Source: Hyphodiscus hymeniophilus (Eukaryota > Ascomycota > Leotiomycetes > Helotiales > Hyphodiscaceae). Taken from it: 64,000 bases of DNA. The notes under the pieces were generated by a model, which worked only from the letters and a program-made list of their open reading frames with translations, searched no databases and had not been told where the DNA came from. The DNA is taken from assembly GCA_016508695.1 (NCBI GenBank), contig VNKQ01000004.1, positions 124,001-188,000 of the forward strand, given 5' to 3'. Positions 37,739-49,104 of this stretch are shown here, in pieces; positions within the stretch are counted from its first letter, which is position 1, and the number at the start of each line of letters is the position of its first letter. A program made the position numbers and the translations under genes.

Positions 37739-39946
37739 TCAAGGAGCATCAGAAGCAAGTGGCCATGCCTCAAATGTATTTTCCTCTATCGAATTTGAGG
37801 CTTCGGAATACATCAGATATCGCTGCCAATCTTCCCAGTTGATTTGATTTCCATAGTCCGTATTGATGGAGTTCTGCAGAAGTGGAATCATGTTGTAAGG
37901 TGTATCAAAGTTGTTCCCCGGAGGCACTTGTGGATCAACCGGAGCGCAGTTGTCAAACAGCAGTGATGAGTTGTATTCATTGATCACCATTTGACTAAGA
38001 TCAAACATAGGATCCGGAAGAGGCCGTGCAACACTTTGAGCGGCTATGTCTCCGTTTTGGATCTCTCTCTTGGCTGCCGCTTCTTGGTATGCAGCTTGTG
38101 CCTTCTTCAGTAGCCTCTTGATTGGTTTCCACAACATCTTTCCCTCGGTATCGGCAACTCGTTCCCTATACTTATTCCAAATACTTTCCACTACAGCCCA
38201 TGCCCTCTCTACTAACGGTCCTTCTGTTTGAACGCAGAGTTCTGCCAATATGGCGGCCAGTGGATGCCACTGCACCCATGTTCTTCCGACCCACGTGAAA
38301 GGGGAGCTCTTCGGATTGTCCTCATACAGGTTCAAGGTAATTTCGAGGATCGAGACCGCAGTGCGAAGAGTTTGATCTTGTGTCACATTCGCATATATCG
38401 GTTGATCTCGAGCTCGAAGCGGATATCTCAGTGATAGCCACATCTTGAGTATTAACAATCGCCCAGTCGTTGAGAGAAACCACTGAATCGGAACGTTTGC
38501 GTCACACTTCTGAAAGTAAAGTGACTCAAATTCAAGGCTCAAGCTTTCGACCATCTGTTCTTTCTCATTGACACTGATCTGACTGGGGAATAGAAGCTTT
38601 CGGAACGTAAATGCCAATTTATGAGTGACATGGCTCAGGGTCATGTCTGTCAAACCCAAAAGTTCTGGAACGGGCTCACTTGTTTCGGGCCCATAGTCGT
38701 CGTCGTTAATATTGAGAGGCATAGAAGTGTCGAAGGAGCCATCAACTATCATTGGCTGAGTCCCTCGGTCTTCTGCGCAGCGAAGGTCAAGCACCATGAT
38801 CTGCCACCAGAGGAGACTCCTTTGCTGAGCCTCAAAAAATGATAGGTCGGTGCCACTGGCATCTTTGTGTATTTCAAATGAATGAGCAATTCTGAGTACG
38901 AGTGCAAAGAGAGTCCACGTGGACTGGGCTTTGCTTTGTACTCGTAGTGCGCCAAGGTAGATGGCGAATGCCTGCAGAACCGTAAATTCATTCGTAACAA
39001 GAAGATTCTCTCTTGCAAAGGCGAGCTCTGCGCCATGTCTGAACTTGGCAAGCAAGGTCTGACGGTCTTGATGGTATGTTTGGTGACACTCCTCTGGCGA
39101 CAGTGACGTGACTGCAGCGAAATGCATGCATAGCATTAGTAGCTCGATGACGCCTTTGTTTGGCGGTGCAGAAAAGTCGCTCGTACCAGCAGCTATAGAA
39201 AAGAGGGTCGTTGGTCTGTGAAGAATTTTGAAAATTGGATCGACATTCGTAAAATAAGTGCTGGTAAGGGTTTTGAAGTGATGGTATGCTATGGGAAATT
39301 CCACATGTTCTGGGCGGCTCCCAGCTTCATGAAAAACGAATTTGAGTGGTGACGAATGGCTCGCTGGGCCAGTAATTAACTGAGTGGATTCCACGACTTC
39401 TTCGTCGTCGTCATCATCGTCGTCTGAAGGCCGTTCGAGCAAACAGCGCAGCTCATCAATTTCACCTCCCAGGTTTGCCCAAAAGTCGCCGATGAGATAT
39501 TTTTTCTCAAGAAGCGTCGCCTTTCCTGTGGCTGGAGCTTGAAGTTTACTGCTCTCCTTGTCGCCCGAGATAGAAGGGATAAAGTCAGATGCAGAGGTGT
39601 TCTGCCGGCCATTAGACTCTACAGATGTCAAGGGGGTTGTAGTATCTCCTCCCATCTTCTGGACGAGAGCTTCCAGCTTTCCAATACGTCGGAGAAGCTC
39701 ATCGTCTCTGGATTTGGAGTTTTTGACCCCATGTCGCCCTCTCGGGACACGAATTCGTTTCGGGAATACGCAGTCGGTGCCTGATCGCTTGCAGGTAGAG
39801 CACGGATTGGACTTATCACACTTAATCTTTCGTTGTCGACAGTGTGTACAACTAAGAGGCTTGAGGTCAGAGGGATCTCCGGCTTTGGGATCAGCTTGAG
39901 CAAGGAGCCCAGTTAGGTTCTCCGTCAGTGGCTGTAGTTCAGCCAT
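37739..39946 (-). CDS. Zn2Cys6 fungal transcription factor, intronless
   Basis: 735 codons in one exon. The zinc cluster Cys33-X2-Cys36-X6-Cys43-X5-Cys49-X2-Cys52-X6-Cys59 is complete, followed by a basic linker (FPKRIRVPRGRHG) and a short coiled coil at about 80-100 (ELLRRIGKLEALVQKMGG) for dimerisation. An acidic run of seven Asp and two Glu follows near residue 180. The middle has the fungal-specific regulatory domain, with HRPTTLF and LLWWQIMVLDLRCAEDRGTQP as signatures. Nuclear regulator; targets unknown. The long stretch of mid-sized frames inside and opposite it are shadows. Confidence 0.92.
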   Translation of the reverse strand: MAELQPLTENLTGLLAQADPKAGDPSDLKPLSCTHCRQRKIKCDKSNPCSTCKRSGTDCVFPKRIRVPRGRHGVKNSKSRDDELLRRIGKLEALVQKMGGDTTTPLTSVESNGRQNTSASDFIPSISGDKESSKLQAPATGKATLLEKKYLIGDFWANLGGEIDELRCLLERPSDDDDDDDEEVVESTQLITGPASHSSPLKFVFHEAGSRPEHVEFPIAYHHFKTLTSTYFTNVDPIFKILHRPTTLFSIAAGTSDFSAPPNKGVIELLMLCMHFAAVTSLSPEECHQTYHQDRQTLLAKFRHGAELAFARENLLVTNEFTVLQAFAIYLGALRVQSKAQSTWTLFALVLRIAHSFEIHKDASGTDLSFFEAQQRSLLWWQIMVLDLRCAEDRGTQPMIVDGSFDTSMPLNINDDDYGPETSEPVPELLGLTDMTLSHVTHKLAFTFRKLLFPSQISVNEKEQMVESLSLEFESLYFQKCDANVPIQWFLSTTGRLLILKMWLSLRYPLRARDQPIYANVTQDQTLRTAVSILEITLNLYEDNPKSSPFTWVGRTWVQWHPLAAILAELCVQTEGPLVERAWAVVESIWNKYRERVADTEGKMLWKPIKRLLKKAQAAYQEAAAKREIQNGDIAAQSVARPLPDPMFDLSQMVINEYNSSLLFDNCAPVDPQVPPGNNFDTPYNMIPLLQNSINTDYGNQINWEDWQRYLMYSEASNSIEENTFEAWPLASDAP

Positions 39947-41540
39947 GTCGTGTCAAGGCAGCTGGGGTGAACAATACACAAGATCCATGCAGCATATGAA
40001 TAGCTAGCTACCATTGCCTTTCGTCGTATAACAAACTGCTTTTAATAGGTAATTCGTGCTGAGTCGTTGCTGTTATCAGATCTCAAAGGCTGACCTGCTT
40101 ACCAACACCCTTGGTAAAAGTGGGGCTCCAATACGTTTTCCCCAGGATGGTGGATCAGATAACAGGCTGACTCTCAGTCGGGGGGAAAAGCTACCGACTT
40201 TGGCATGCAAGAACACCGAAATATACTTAACACTTCATGTACTAACGTTTCACGTACTAAAACTTGTACAGTCTTGAAAATAACTTCAGAGATAGCTGTT
40301 AGATAGCTGTTAAGTCTATAGGCGTAAAGAGATCGTATTATGTATTACTGAGTAGTTGCTCGTTGGCAAAAGTATAGATTCGTTGCTTTCGGACATCTGG
40401 CCAAAATCGGCAGCGTTTTTCCCCGGCTGATACTCTCAACTGCACCACGTCGGGGTCTCCTACATCCTAGGCAAGAGAGGTGAGTGGAGGTGAGGTGGTG
40501 GAGTGCGCACGAGACTGCTGGTGAGGAGGTGAGCAGAGCGGCGATGAGATCACGTGGGCTGTGGCTCGGCGTGCCCACAAAGGAGGGGAGCATTGGCGCG
40601 CAACAACAAGTTGTCTCCTTAAGGCAGGAGGTGGACGACTTCTCGACTCCTCCGATGCCCCAGAGTAGAACAACTATCGCCACTTGCATCCACATCCACT
40701 GCCGGCCAGCGGAAGACACCACTGCCGGCCAGCGAAAGACACCACCCGACTGCAACGTGACTATCAACTCCCAGCCACATTGCTTCAACCCCCACCAGTC
40801 ATCCCTGCGGAAACCAGGAGGCGCCCTTCTACCTCTCTACTTCGTGCCTCGCAGCTTCTCGAATCCCTGATAGTCTGGATATAGATGCGGACCTTGTATT
40901 TGTACTATCCGGTCTTGATAACGGAGCATGTGCGAAGATACACATTACTCGAGTACACAGTCATCAGGGGGGTCAAGGCCAGTCTCAAATGTCAATGGCC
41001 AATGCAGATCTGCCGGTCTTAACGCCCGATTACCACCTTCCGAAAGCGAATAGGGTCGATCTGGATTTCAAGCTTAAATCCCACCTGCATGATGGAGTAG
41101 AGTCTGGTTCGTGACATGTGAGTTGCTATGGCGCAGTAGCGGCATGGCAAAGGGTTGCCAGCTACCTTGATCGACAAGATCTTGCGCAAGTAGTCCCCAG
41201 CCTCCAACCATGTTTAGAGCTGAGAAGGCGACAGTGGTGTCCTGCGAATCCAAGGAACCTTCCCGTTGTGGCTACACTGCCAATAAGACTAGTTTCTTGA
41301 GGATGATATCTTATCTTCATCAATCACCGGACGAGGGCGGGCAGGCCAAAAGCAGAGAAGGATTGCTGCCGCCGTTAGGACTTCATGACAATTATCAATT
41401 TGATGAATGCATGGGTGATTACCGTGGGGGAAATACTTATCTTCGTAGTCGTTGGTATTTAGTTCATCCAATTCCCCCGCAGTTCTGAAGGGTTGTCCCA
41501 GTCTTTTCTATCATATTCGTTCCAACCGTTCCCCGCAAGC
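39947..41540. other. Intergenic region with a 23-bp tandem duplication
   Basis: About 1.6 kb between a divergent regulator and the protease gene. A GC-richer stretch at about 40430-40870 carries several overlapping frames on both strands without family resemblance. At 40696-40741 a 23-bp unit beginning CCACTGCCGGCCAGCG is repeated twice. Confidence 0.45.
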
Positions 41541-43613
41541 ATGAAGCTTTCTATCCTGGCGATCGTTGGTGGCTTCGCGGCTTGCGCCGCAGCCGCGCCG
41601 GCACCCACAGCTCATGTCGTGCATGAGAAACGTGAGACTGCGTCTGAAAGATGGTCTCGTCGGAGTGACATCAAACTCAACCGCGATGCCCTCATTCCTA
41701 TGTCATTTGGTCTCACTCAACGAAATCTCGACAATGGATTTGAATTCTTAATGGATGTTTCCCATCCCGAAAGTAAGAATTTCGGCAAGCATTGGTCAAT
41801 GGATAAGGTAAGTGAGCTCTGCGTGTTCAAGACCAGCTGCTAATCTAGTCAGATTGCGGACACATTTGCCCCATCTACTGAGACTCTTGAAGCAGTCAAG
41901 ACATGGCTCAAGGAGAGCGGCATTGAGGACGATAGACTTACTGTTGCCAAAGGCCGCAACTGGGTCAAAGTCGAATTGACTGTGGGCGAGGCCGAGTCCT
42001 TGCTTCGGACAGAGTATCACGTCTACACCAATACTCAAACTGGCAAAGAGCATCTAGCTTGCAGTGATTACAGCGTTCCAGCTCATATTACCGAGCATAT
42101 CGATTTCATCACTCCTACTATCCAGTTCGATGCAACGGTCAAGCAGATGCCGAAGCGAGATCTTTCAAAGCGAAACATGAAAGTCAGGCCCTTCCCAATT
42201 GCTGTTCGTCCAGACGCAGCCCCGCAACCTGAAGTCACCTACAGTTTGGCAAATTGTGACCAGTACATTACTCCGGACTGCCTCAGAGCCTTGTATGACT
42301 TCCCCAACGGCACGTTGGCTAGGTGAGTACCAAACCTCTCTATGTACCCATATTCTTTCAAAACATGCTCACTGCATCAATAGCTCTTCTTACGGTATTG
42401 TGGAGTATACGCCCAATACTTATCTGCAATCTGATTTGAATGTTTTCTACGCAAACTTAGCACGGCAGATTCCGTCTGGGACAGGACCGACAGTGGATCT
42501 CATTGATGGCGCAACTACAATGGGTGGGACTAAATCCTTTGACAATCAGGGCGAATCAGACCTCGACTTGCAATATGCTATTGCTCTTGGTAAGTCTTAA
42601 ACTTATGGTTGTAAGAACTAGGCTAATATTTGAAAGTCTATCCACAAAAGGTCACCCTGTACCAGAACGGAGACTCAATTGAAGGATCATCATTTGGCAA
42701 CTTTCTAGATGCCATCGATTCATCTTACTGCTCCGGAGATAATCCTACCTATGATGCTGTTTATCCAGATCCCGCATCTGGCGGTTATAAAGGAGCAGAA
42801 GCATGCGGCACCATCAAAGCCGCATCCGTCATCTCCACCTCATACGGCTACAACGAAGCGGATCTGCCTGCATCATATGAGACCCGTCAATGCAATGAGT
42901 ACATGAAGCTCGGACTTGCCGGGACCACGTTCGTCTTCTCGTCTGGTGACAGTGGTGTTGCAGGAAACAATGGTGATTGCTGCACCAAAGCCAAGTGTGC
43001 TGGCGGGACCTACAACACCGGCGGCTCAGGGACATTTAATCCCGCGTTCCCTGCAACTTGCCCGTATATCACTTCCGTGGGTGCTACACAGATCAAGCCG
43101 AATACCGCTGTGACTGCCACCGCTCCCGAAGAGGCTTGCGAGACAGTTATCTACTCTGGAGGTGGGTTTAGCAACGTGTTTGCTATGCCAAGTTACCAGT
43201 CCACTGCAGTAAAATCTTACTTTACCTCGCACAAGCCGACATACACGGCCACTCAGTACAACAACTCGCAAACTGTTCGCGGCTATCCCGACGTCTCAGC
43301 CAATGGTGCGAACTATGTCGTGGCTGTCGATGGCGCCTTGGGCCTTGTGTACGGAACTTCTGCTTCAGCGCCTACATTCGGCTCGATCATCACTTTGATC
43401 AACGAGCAGAGAATCGCCGCTGGTAAATCGACTGTCGGTTTCATTAACCCGACGCTGTATGCCAACCCATCTGCGTTCAATGATATTGTCAGTGGGGGAA
43501 ATCAGGGTTGTGGAACCGCCGGATTCACGGCTGTCTCCGGGTGGGATCCAGTTACTGGTTTAGGGACACCGAACTATGCGAAGCTGCTTTCTGCTTTCTT
43601 GGCTCTTCCATGA
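41541..43613 (+). CDS. Sedolisin (S53) serine-carboxyl peptidase, tripeptidyl-peptidase type, secreted
   Basis: Exons 41541-41807, 41853-42322, 42384-42589 and 42637-43613; 639 codons. A signal peptide (MKLSILAIVGGFAACAAA) precedes a long activation pro-domain with dibasic KR sites. The catalytic set of the S53 family is complete: Glu303 and Asp307 in GESDLDLQYA, Asp419 in FSSGDSG, and Ser556 in YGTSASAP. The calcium site is seen in NDIVSGG and GWDPVTGLGTPN at the C-terminus. The enzyme is expected to be active at acid pH outside the cell, removing tripeptides or short peptides from protein substrates. No regulatory site was recognised. Confidence 0.95.
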
Positions 43614-44147
43614 GCAACAGGTGAAGCACGTGTGAAGCATAGCCATCGGTGAAGTGAATATCAGCAAGGGAGTTTTCTTTCTCGACCGTACTGGAAGATT
43701 TTATATATGTTAAACTGAATGTTGAAAAACTTTGAGGCTCAATATTCTGTCTGTCTGCAACAGTTTGAAAGCACTATTCAGCGACATTGCTGCATAAGAT
43801 ACCCTGGATAATATCTGGCACGTGACCAGACATTATGAATCTGTATGTGTAGTGTCAATTGGACATCCTTTGATCCAAAAGTTTGTACCTGCCCGAATTA
43901 GGTTCGAACATAGCACTTAGGAAAGATTAGAGACGATAAATATTGAAAGATCAGCTCAAACTTTGATGAGATGGCTAGCTCGGTAGTTGCTTCCAGGATA
44001 GGCAACGCGGCAGAAGTGGGATAACCGAAAGTGGAATGAACCCCTCCTACATAAAGCTCTACCAACCCTTTCTCTATAGAGTCGGGAAGTGTTGGGTCCA
44101 TGTTGCGCGAAATAACCCCCACACGAAACTTCAAGTCAGGTGTAACG
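43614..44147. other. Intergenic region
   Basis: 534 bp between the sedolisin stop and the MOSC gene start. No supported gene or repeat. Confidence 0.5.
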
Positions 44148-45820
44148 ATGGCGATCCAGAAACAACTGGACTATTTCTCAAACATGCCCTCGCTTGCACA
44201 AGCTGCAATTGTGCTTGCTGTTGGGGCTGTACTTGCAGTTATTGTATCTCCTCTATTTGCTGCCAAAGGCTCTTCCAGGACCAACAAGTCTAAAGCGGAG
44301 CGAGCTAAAGAGATGAAGAGAGCCTTCCACTTGATGGAAAAGCGCACTGAAACATCACGTTCTCCTCCGAGTATGAAAGTTAGTAGCGTTTCTCTTGAGA
44401 TGTTTTGCATTCACTCACTGACCACATGTGAAGGCTATCCAAGATCGAGGAGAGTCAACTATGGAGGTTGTTCAACTTTGGATATATCCCATCAAGTCTA
44501 TCAGAGGCTGCCGCGTATCAAGTGCTTTGCTTACCAGGTGCGTAGTGGAGCCAAGTCGGTCTCTATCGTTGACTACCTGGGGAGCGACTGAAACATGGTC
44601 TCTTGAGGACTGTCACCTACCGCTTGCCACTCGATTAAATGCTGACTTGGAAAAGACAAGGTTTTGCGATGGACCGAAAGTTCATGCTCCTACATGTCGA
44701 AGAAGAATCCCCGCAGAAGCTGAAAAATATGCACGTACCGCATTATCCCACAATGTGTCTCTTTCATCCTTTCATGCACGAGGATAAGATTGTTGTTACA
44801 TATCGAGCCCCCGGCTTGTCGCCAACAGCGCCCGCAAGCTCTGAGATGGAGATACCTCTCGTGCCGTCAACCTTTGAAAATCTGAGGACAGTCGGAGTCG
44901 ACATGCACCACAGTTCAACCACAGCCTACGATATGGGAGCGATATACAATGACTGGTTTTCAAAGCTCTTTGGATTCAAAGTAATCTTCGCATACTACGG
45001 TGGTAACACTCGACAAGTGCTTGGGAATCTACCTGGTAGGCTAGCGACCGATACCCCAAAGCCAAGAACTTCGGTGTCGAGAGTACTCAGCAGCCTCCCA
45101 ATTATTGGACCGATGGTTGAGCCAGATGACGAAGTCATTGCTTTTAATGATTGCGCACCTTATCTTGTGATCACCGAAGAGTCAGCAGAGGATGTGAGCT
45201 CGCGCCTTCCCGATGGTGTCGATATGGAGATTAGCAAGTTCAGGGCAAATGTGATCCTCAAAGGCTCGAAGAGTGCCTTCGATGAGGACTTCTGGGGCGA
45301 GATCTTGCTTGGGGATGGCGCACGTCTCATTCTCACCGCCAACTGTGGAAGATGCGTCTCGCTAAATGTCGACTTTGAGACTGGCGAAATGGGTACTGGA
45401 CGAGCTGGAAGTGTGCTGAAGTTACTGGCCAAAGACAGAAGAGTGGATCCAGGAATGAAATACAGTCCGATTTTTGGGAGGTGAGTCGAGCCTGATTTCT
45501 TTCTCAATACAAAAGCTGTAGCTTTCCAAGACACTTTTGTGTTTTTAAATCATGCTCAAGTACTTCTCGGACAATCTAGAGGAATGCTAACTTCGAGATC
45601 TCCGTCTAGGTATGGTTTTCTCAATAAGCCTTCGGAAGGAAAGATCTTACAGGTAGGAGACAAGGCAGTAGTCTCGAAGAGGCTTGATGAGAGGACAAAA
45701 TTCTGTAAGTTTCAAGTACATATAGGGATTCAATTTGTGTGAAGATATCAGTCGCAAGCTGGCTTGCTCGTCACGTGGTCGTTGGCTGACTTGATAGATT
45801 GGCCGGGCCTTTCAACGTGA
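44148..45820 (+). CDS. MOSC-domain protein with N-terminal membrane anchor (mARC/YcbX-like molybdenum enzyme)
   Basis: Exons 44148-44378, 44434-44537, 44656-45480, 45610-45704 and a 23-nt terminal exon 45798-45820; 425 codons. A hydrophobic helix at residues 17-37 is followed by a basic stretch, suiting an outer-mitochondrial or ER anchor. The MOSC N-terminal barrel starts at VVQLWIYPIKSIRGCRV and runs to LLTRQGFAMDRKFMLL (joined across intron 2). The MOSC domain ends with ANCGRCVSLNVDFETGE (Cys342 and Cys345), the region holding the molybdenum-ligating Cys in mARC/YcbX proteins. The last two exons restore the usual ending (QVGDKAVV, then WPGLST), which is why I extend past the stop at 45481. 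Role: probably reduction of N-hydroxylated compounds. Confidence 0.88.
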
Positions 45821-45981
45821 AACAGCGCAGGTGTAGGGTGGGAGTGTGGTAGAAGTTGCTGCACAAATATTGCATATTCCACAGCTGAACATGAAATCTC
45901 CGACCGCGGCTTCTCACATTCTTTATGTTTGAAATTGCTTGAGGTAGGCAGTGGAGGTCACTGGGAAGTAAATAATGTTCG

Positions 45982-46851
45982 CTACAACCAATCTCCAAAC
46001 CAGTCAACTGCTCCCTCAAAAGCTCGCTCTTTCGCAACGCGGATTTCCTTGACAGTCAAGTCTCCTCTGACACTGAAGCCGTGTTTGGTTGCACTGAACA
46101 CCGTACTCATCCAAGTAGCGCCACTTTTGGTCAAAATATCTTCGGTTGCCCTCCGCTTCTCAGCTGGAAGGATGTCGTCCGTTTCAGCTCCATAAAGAGC
46201 CAATCTCTTTCCAGGTCCAATTTTCTCTACCTCTTCAAGAGTATAGAATGAAGGGTGGTTGACGACTCCCACGTCCAGCACGCCAGAGCCTAGCAATCTC
46301 ATGACATATCTCCCTCCAAAACAGTACCCCACTCCCCCAATCTTCACATTTTCTCCATAGCTACGGTGTAAGTACCGTACGACTTTGGCCAGGATCGGGT
46401 CTGTGATAGGTGGTTCATAAGGTCGCTTCCAAGCATCAAGCCCCGGTTTCCCCAAAGTACTGGTCAGGCCGTAAGGGGGCTTGTCCGAGCCCTCGGGAAT
46501 ATTAAATTTCCCCTCTGGAAAATGTGGAAGCTGTCCAGGCGGAACACTCTCGCGGCCTCCAAATTGGTCGGGCATTATAACATCGCATCCAAGCTGGGAG
46601 GCGAAAGAGTCTGCAAGGAGTTGCGCATTGATGAAGTAGATGCTGTGACCTTCCGTGAGGAAGAGTATTACTCGTTTTTTGTCGTCATTGGTAGAAGCTG
46701 GAGGGCTGGGGTTGTTCTGGCTTCTTGGGTGCGTGATGTATGTCTCAATGCCATCAATCAATATAAGCGATCCAGTAGAGTTCCCATCCCAGATAGAACT
46801 TGGAGCTGCTGGGTCGCAACAAGGGTGATTGTTTTCCACAGGCTCTGCCAT
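45982..46851 (-). CDS. Dienelactone hydrolase family protein
   Basis: Single exon, 289 codons. An alpha/beta-hydrolase fold with the DLH-type nucleophile Cys177 in GVGYCFGGRY, acid Asp225 or Asp226 in GAETDDILPA, and His257 in TKHGFSVRGD. The N-terminal CCDP and GIETYIT are usual for fungal members. Cytosolic hydrolase; substrates of fungal members are mostly unassigned. Its 3' end faces the MOSC gene with 161 bp between stops, so the transcripts may overlap. Confidence 0.93.
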   Translation of the reverse strand: MAEPVENNHPCCDPAAPSSIWDGNSTGSLILIDGIETYITHPRSQNNPSPPASTNDDKKRVILFLTEGHSIYFINAQLLADSFASQLGCDVIMPDQFGGRESVPPGQLPHFPEGKFNIPEGSDKPPYGLTSTLGKPGLDAWKRPYEPPITDPILAKVVRYLHRSYGENVKIGGVGYCFGGRYVMRLLGSGVLDVGVVNHPSFYTLEEVEKIGPGKRLALYGAETDDILPAEKRRATEDILTKSGATWMSTVFSATKHGFSVRGDLTVKEIRVAKERAFEGAVDWFGDWL

Positions 46852-47534
46852 TTTTATCCGGTTTCCAGAATGAGGCCAGAGATGATGGACGAGAGAGAGA
46901 TGGAGAGGAGTGGCACTACGCCAATTAATTGAAGACTACGCCCTTCCCTTGTCATCGAAAAAAAGCCCCGCACACCCATGCGAATTCCATTTGATGAGCA
47001 CTCCTCGCCGAGTTTGAATCCAAAATGACCATCTGGGATTTATGACTTTGTACATACTTCGCTTGAAAAGTTAGAGGATCTCCTCATCCGCATCTTATTG
47101 TAAAATCATCCCAGTATTTCCTCTTGAATAACATATGACCTGTTCACATATTATACAATTTCCAGATGCCGGGAAGCTTCGGAGATATCTACAAAATCCG
47201 CCGCATTAGATTGATGCGGGCGTTCCTACGGTGTGTGGTATGTACAGGGAGTTCTTATCGCAAGAATATCTTGTAAATCTGAAAGACACGAATTGAGTGA
47301 CATTAAAAACAGGCATTTTGACCAGTACTGAGTATGGTTGATACATATCATTAATTGGGGTGAGCTTATCATCGCTTGTACAGTACATGCAACAAACTGA
47401 CCATCACCAGCTTTCTTTCTGCTAACATCGTACTTCAACGACACTATTCAAATTACAGACGCAGGAGCCAGAGATTACGACGGACTTTTCTCCATAGGAT
47501 GTGTTTCTACTGCTCCTCTAGCATCTAGTCACAA
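46852..47534. other. Shared upstream region of the DLH-like gene and the third regulator
   Basis: 683 bp between divergent starts. No repeat or supported gene. Promoter elements were not recognised. Confidence 0.4.
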
Positions 47535-49104
47535 ATGCGCAATACCCTTCGCAGATCATGTTCAAGCTGCGCGAAAGCAAAAGTTCGCTGCAGCCTTTCA
47601 TCGCCGAAATGTTTGCGCTGCGTCAAAAGGAACTGCATTTGCGATTACGTGAATGAACCGCTTTCTGCAAGAGGTGTCGCTCTGAAGGCTATTCGGACTC
47701 TGGAGGACTCTGAATCCGCACAAGTACTGCTCAACGGCATCTTGAACCCTAGTCCGGATGTCTCGAAATGCCATTGTCATTAGACGGGCATTTGTTCGAC
47801 CCATTTGATTCTTATCCCAAGACAAACTTACCCCGACTTCGTGTTCAGGGTCTCATGCAGCACTGCACGTATCACCAAAACACGGAATTTTGGAGTCCCC
47901 GGCTAACCACCTATACCTAGTCTTGTCGAAAATTGCTTTTCAATACTACCCATTGGAATTGAATCCAGCCTCAAATCCATTTCTTGCCTCATGGTGGCCA
48001 CTTTCTCTTCATGACCCTTTACTTTTTCATGTAACTCTCCAAACAGCCTCTTGGGACGACGAGATGAATGCCAGAAGGGGTTTCCCTCACTCGGAGCTCC
48101 TCATGAAGGATTCGGTGTCTCTATTGAGGCATAGAGTCCAAGACCAATCACTCGCGTTCCGAGATGCGACGATGAACGCTGTAATTACTTTGGCGGCAAT
48201 CGAGGTAAAAGTACTTCACTGCTGTTGGCTGTGGGCATATATACTAACCTTGGAAAGTATGGGAAGGGGAACATGGGCGTGAGCAAAATGCACATCGATG
48301 GAGTAAAACGCATGGTTGGTGTTAGAGGTGGACTGACTGAAGTCAAGAAGACAAGTCCGTTGACCGCGCGAATGGTACCTTGGTAAGAGTGTTCTTCATT
48401 CCAGAATGTTCAATACTGACTGTTCATCCAGGGTGTCGCTACTGGTCACATGCTTGCCTCAATTTGAAGCCCAGGACGATTCCGGTGCAGGTGACGGAGT
48501 CTCCACTATACAAGAATGGCAACTCGAGCTCCCTCTGGATCAAGATGCGAGTTTCCTCGACTTGAGTGGGCTTGGTATAGATCCTGTCGTTGAGAGGACA
48601 TTGACACGGTTACGATGTATTTTCGGCGAACGCTCTTCAAAGCACCCAGGACTCATGTCTACCACCGACTTCCATGACTTGACTTGCTTTATCCTTCATC
48701 GGCTACTAAACCTGCATCCTCCTACAAGCGTTGATCCATTTTCTGCAAACACCTCCGAGTGTCTGCGGTTTGGCATTACGATTCACATGTTGACAGCTCA
48801 CGGACCAACATACTATTCGCACGCAAACTTCCTCCGCTCACTTCTCCTACAATTCAAACATCATCTCGAGCATCTGGATCTACTAGACGCGCCGGACTCC
48901 TTCATGCTCTGGTCATTCTCGATTGCTGCTGTTGCTGCAATTGGAATGAACGAGCTTCATTGGTTTCGAGAGCAATTGTCCGCGCTGTTTGCAAGGCTAA
49001 ATCTTCGATACTGGGAAGATTTCAAGACACATTTGAAAAAGGTTCTTTGGCTAGAGGCCCGTTCTGAAATTTGGTTCCAGCAACTGTGGGAGGAAATCAC
49101 ATAA
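47535..49104 (+). CDS. Zn2Cys6 transcription factor with a doubtful 5' half (unusual introns or two frameshifts)
   Basis: The zinc cluster Cys9-X2-12-X6-19-X6-26-X2-29-X6-36 is complete and the downstream half (IAFQYYPLELN, SWWPLSLHDP, TSPLTARMV) belongs to a common Pezizomycotina regulator family. Good exons: 47921-48204, 48258-48382, 48432-49104. Before that, coding sequence shifts frame twice: from the zinc cluster frame to that of DPFDSYPKTNLPRLRVQ (about 47768-47849), then to IAFQYYPL. Introns 47649-47752 and 47850-47920 give an intact 430-codon protein, but their donors (GTGAAT, GTCTCA) are weak and the first removes residues (YVNEPLSARG) that look genuine. The alternative is single-base losses at AAA (47766-47768) and CCCC (47897-47900), giving a pseudogene or sequence error. 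Confidence 0.7.

Noticed and set aside
40345..40884. Several overlapping 66-147 codon frames on both strands.
   Set aside because: They arise from a GC-richer, partly repeated stretch; none resembles a known family and they contradict each other.
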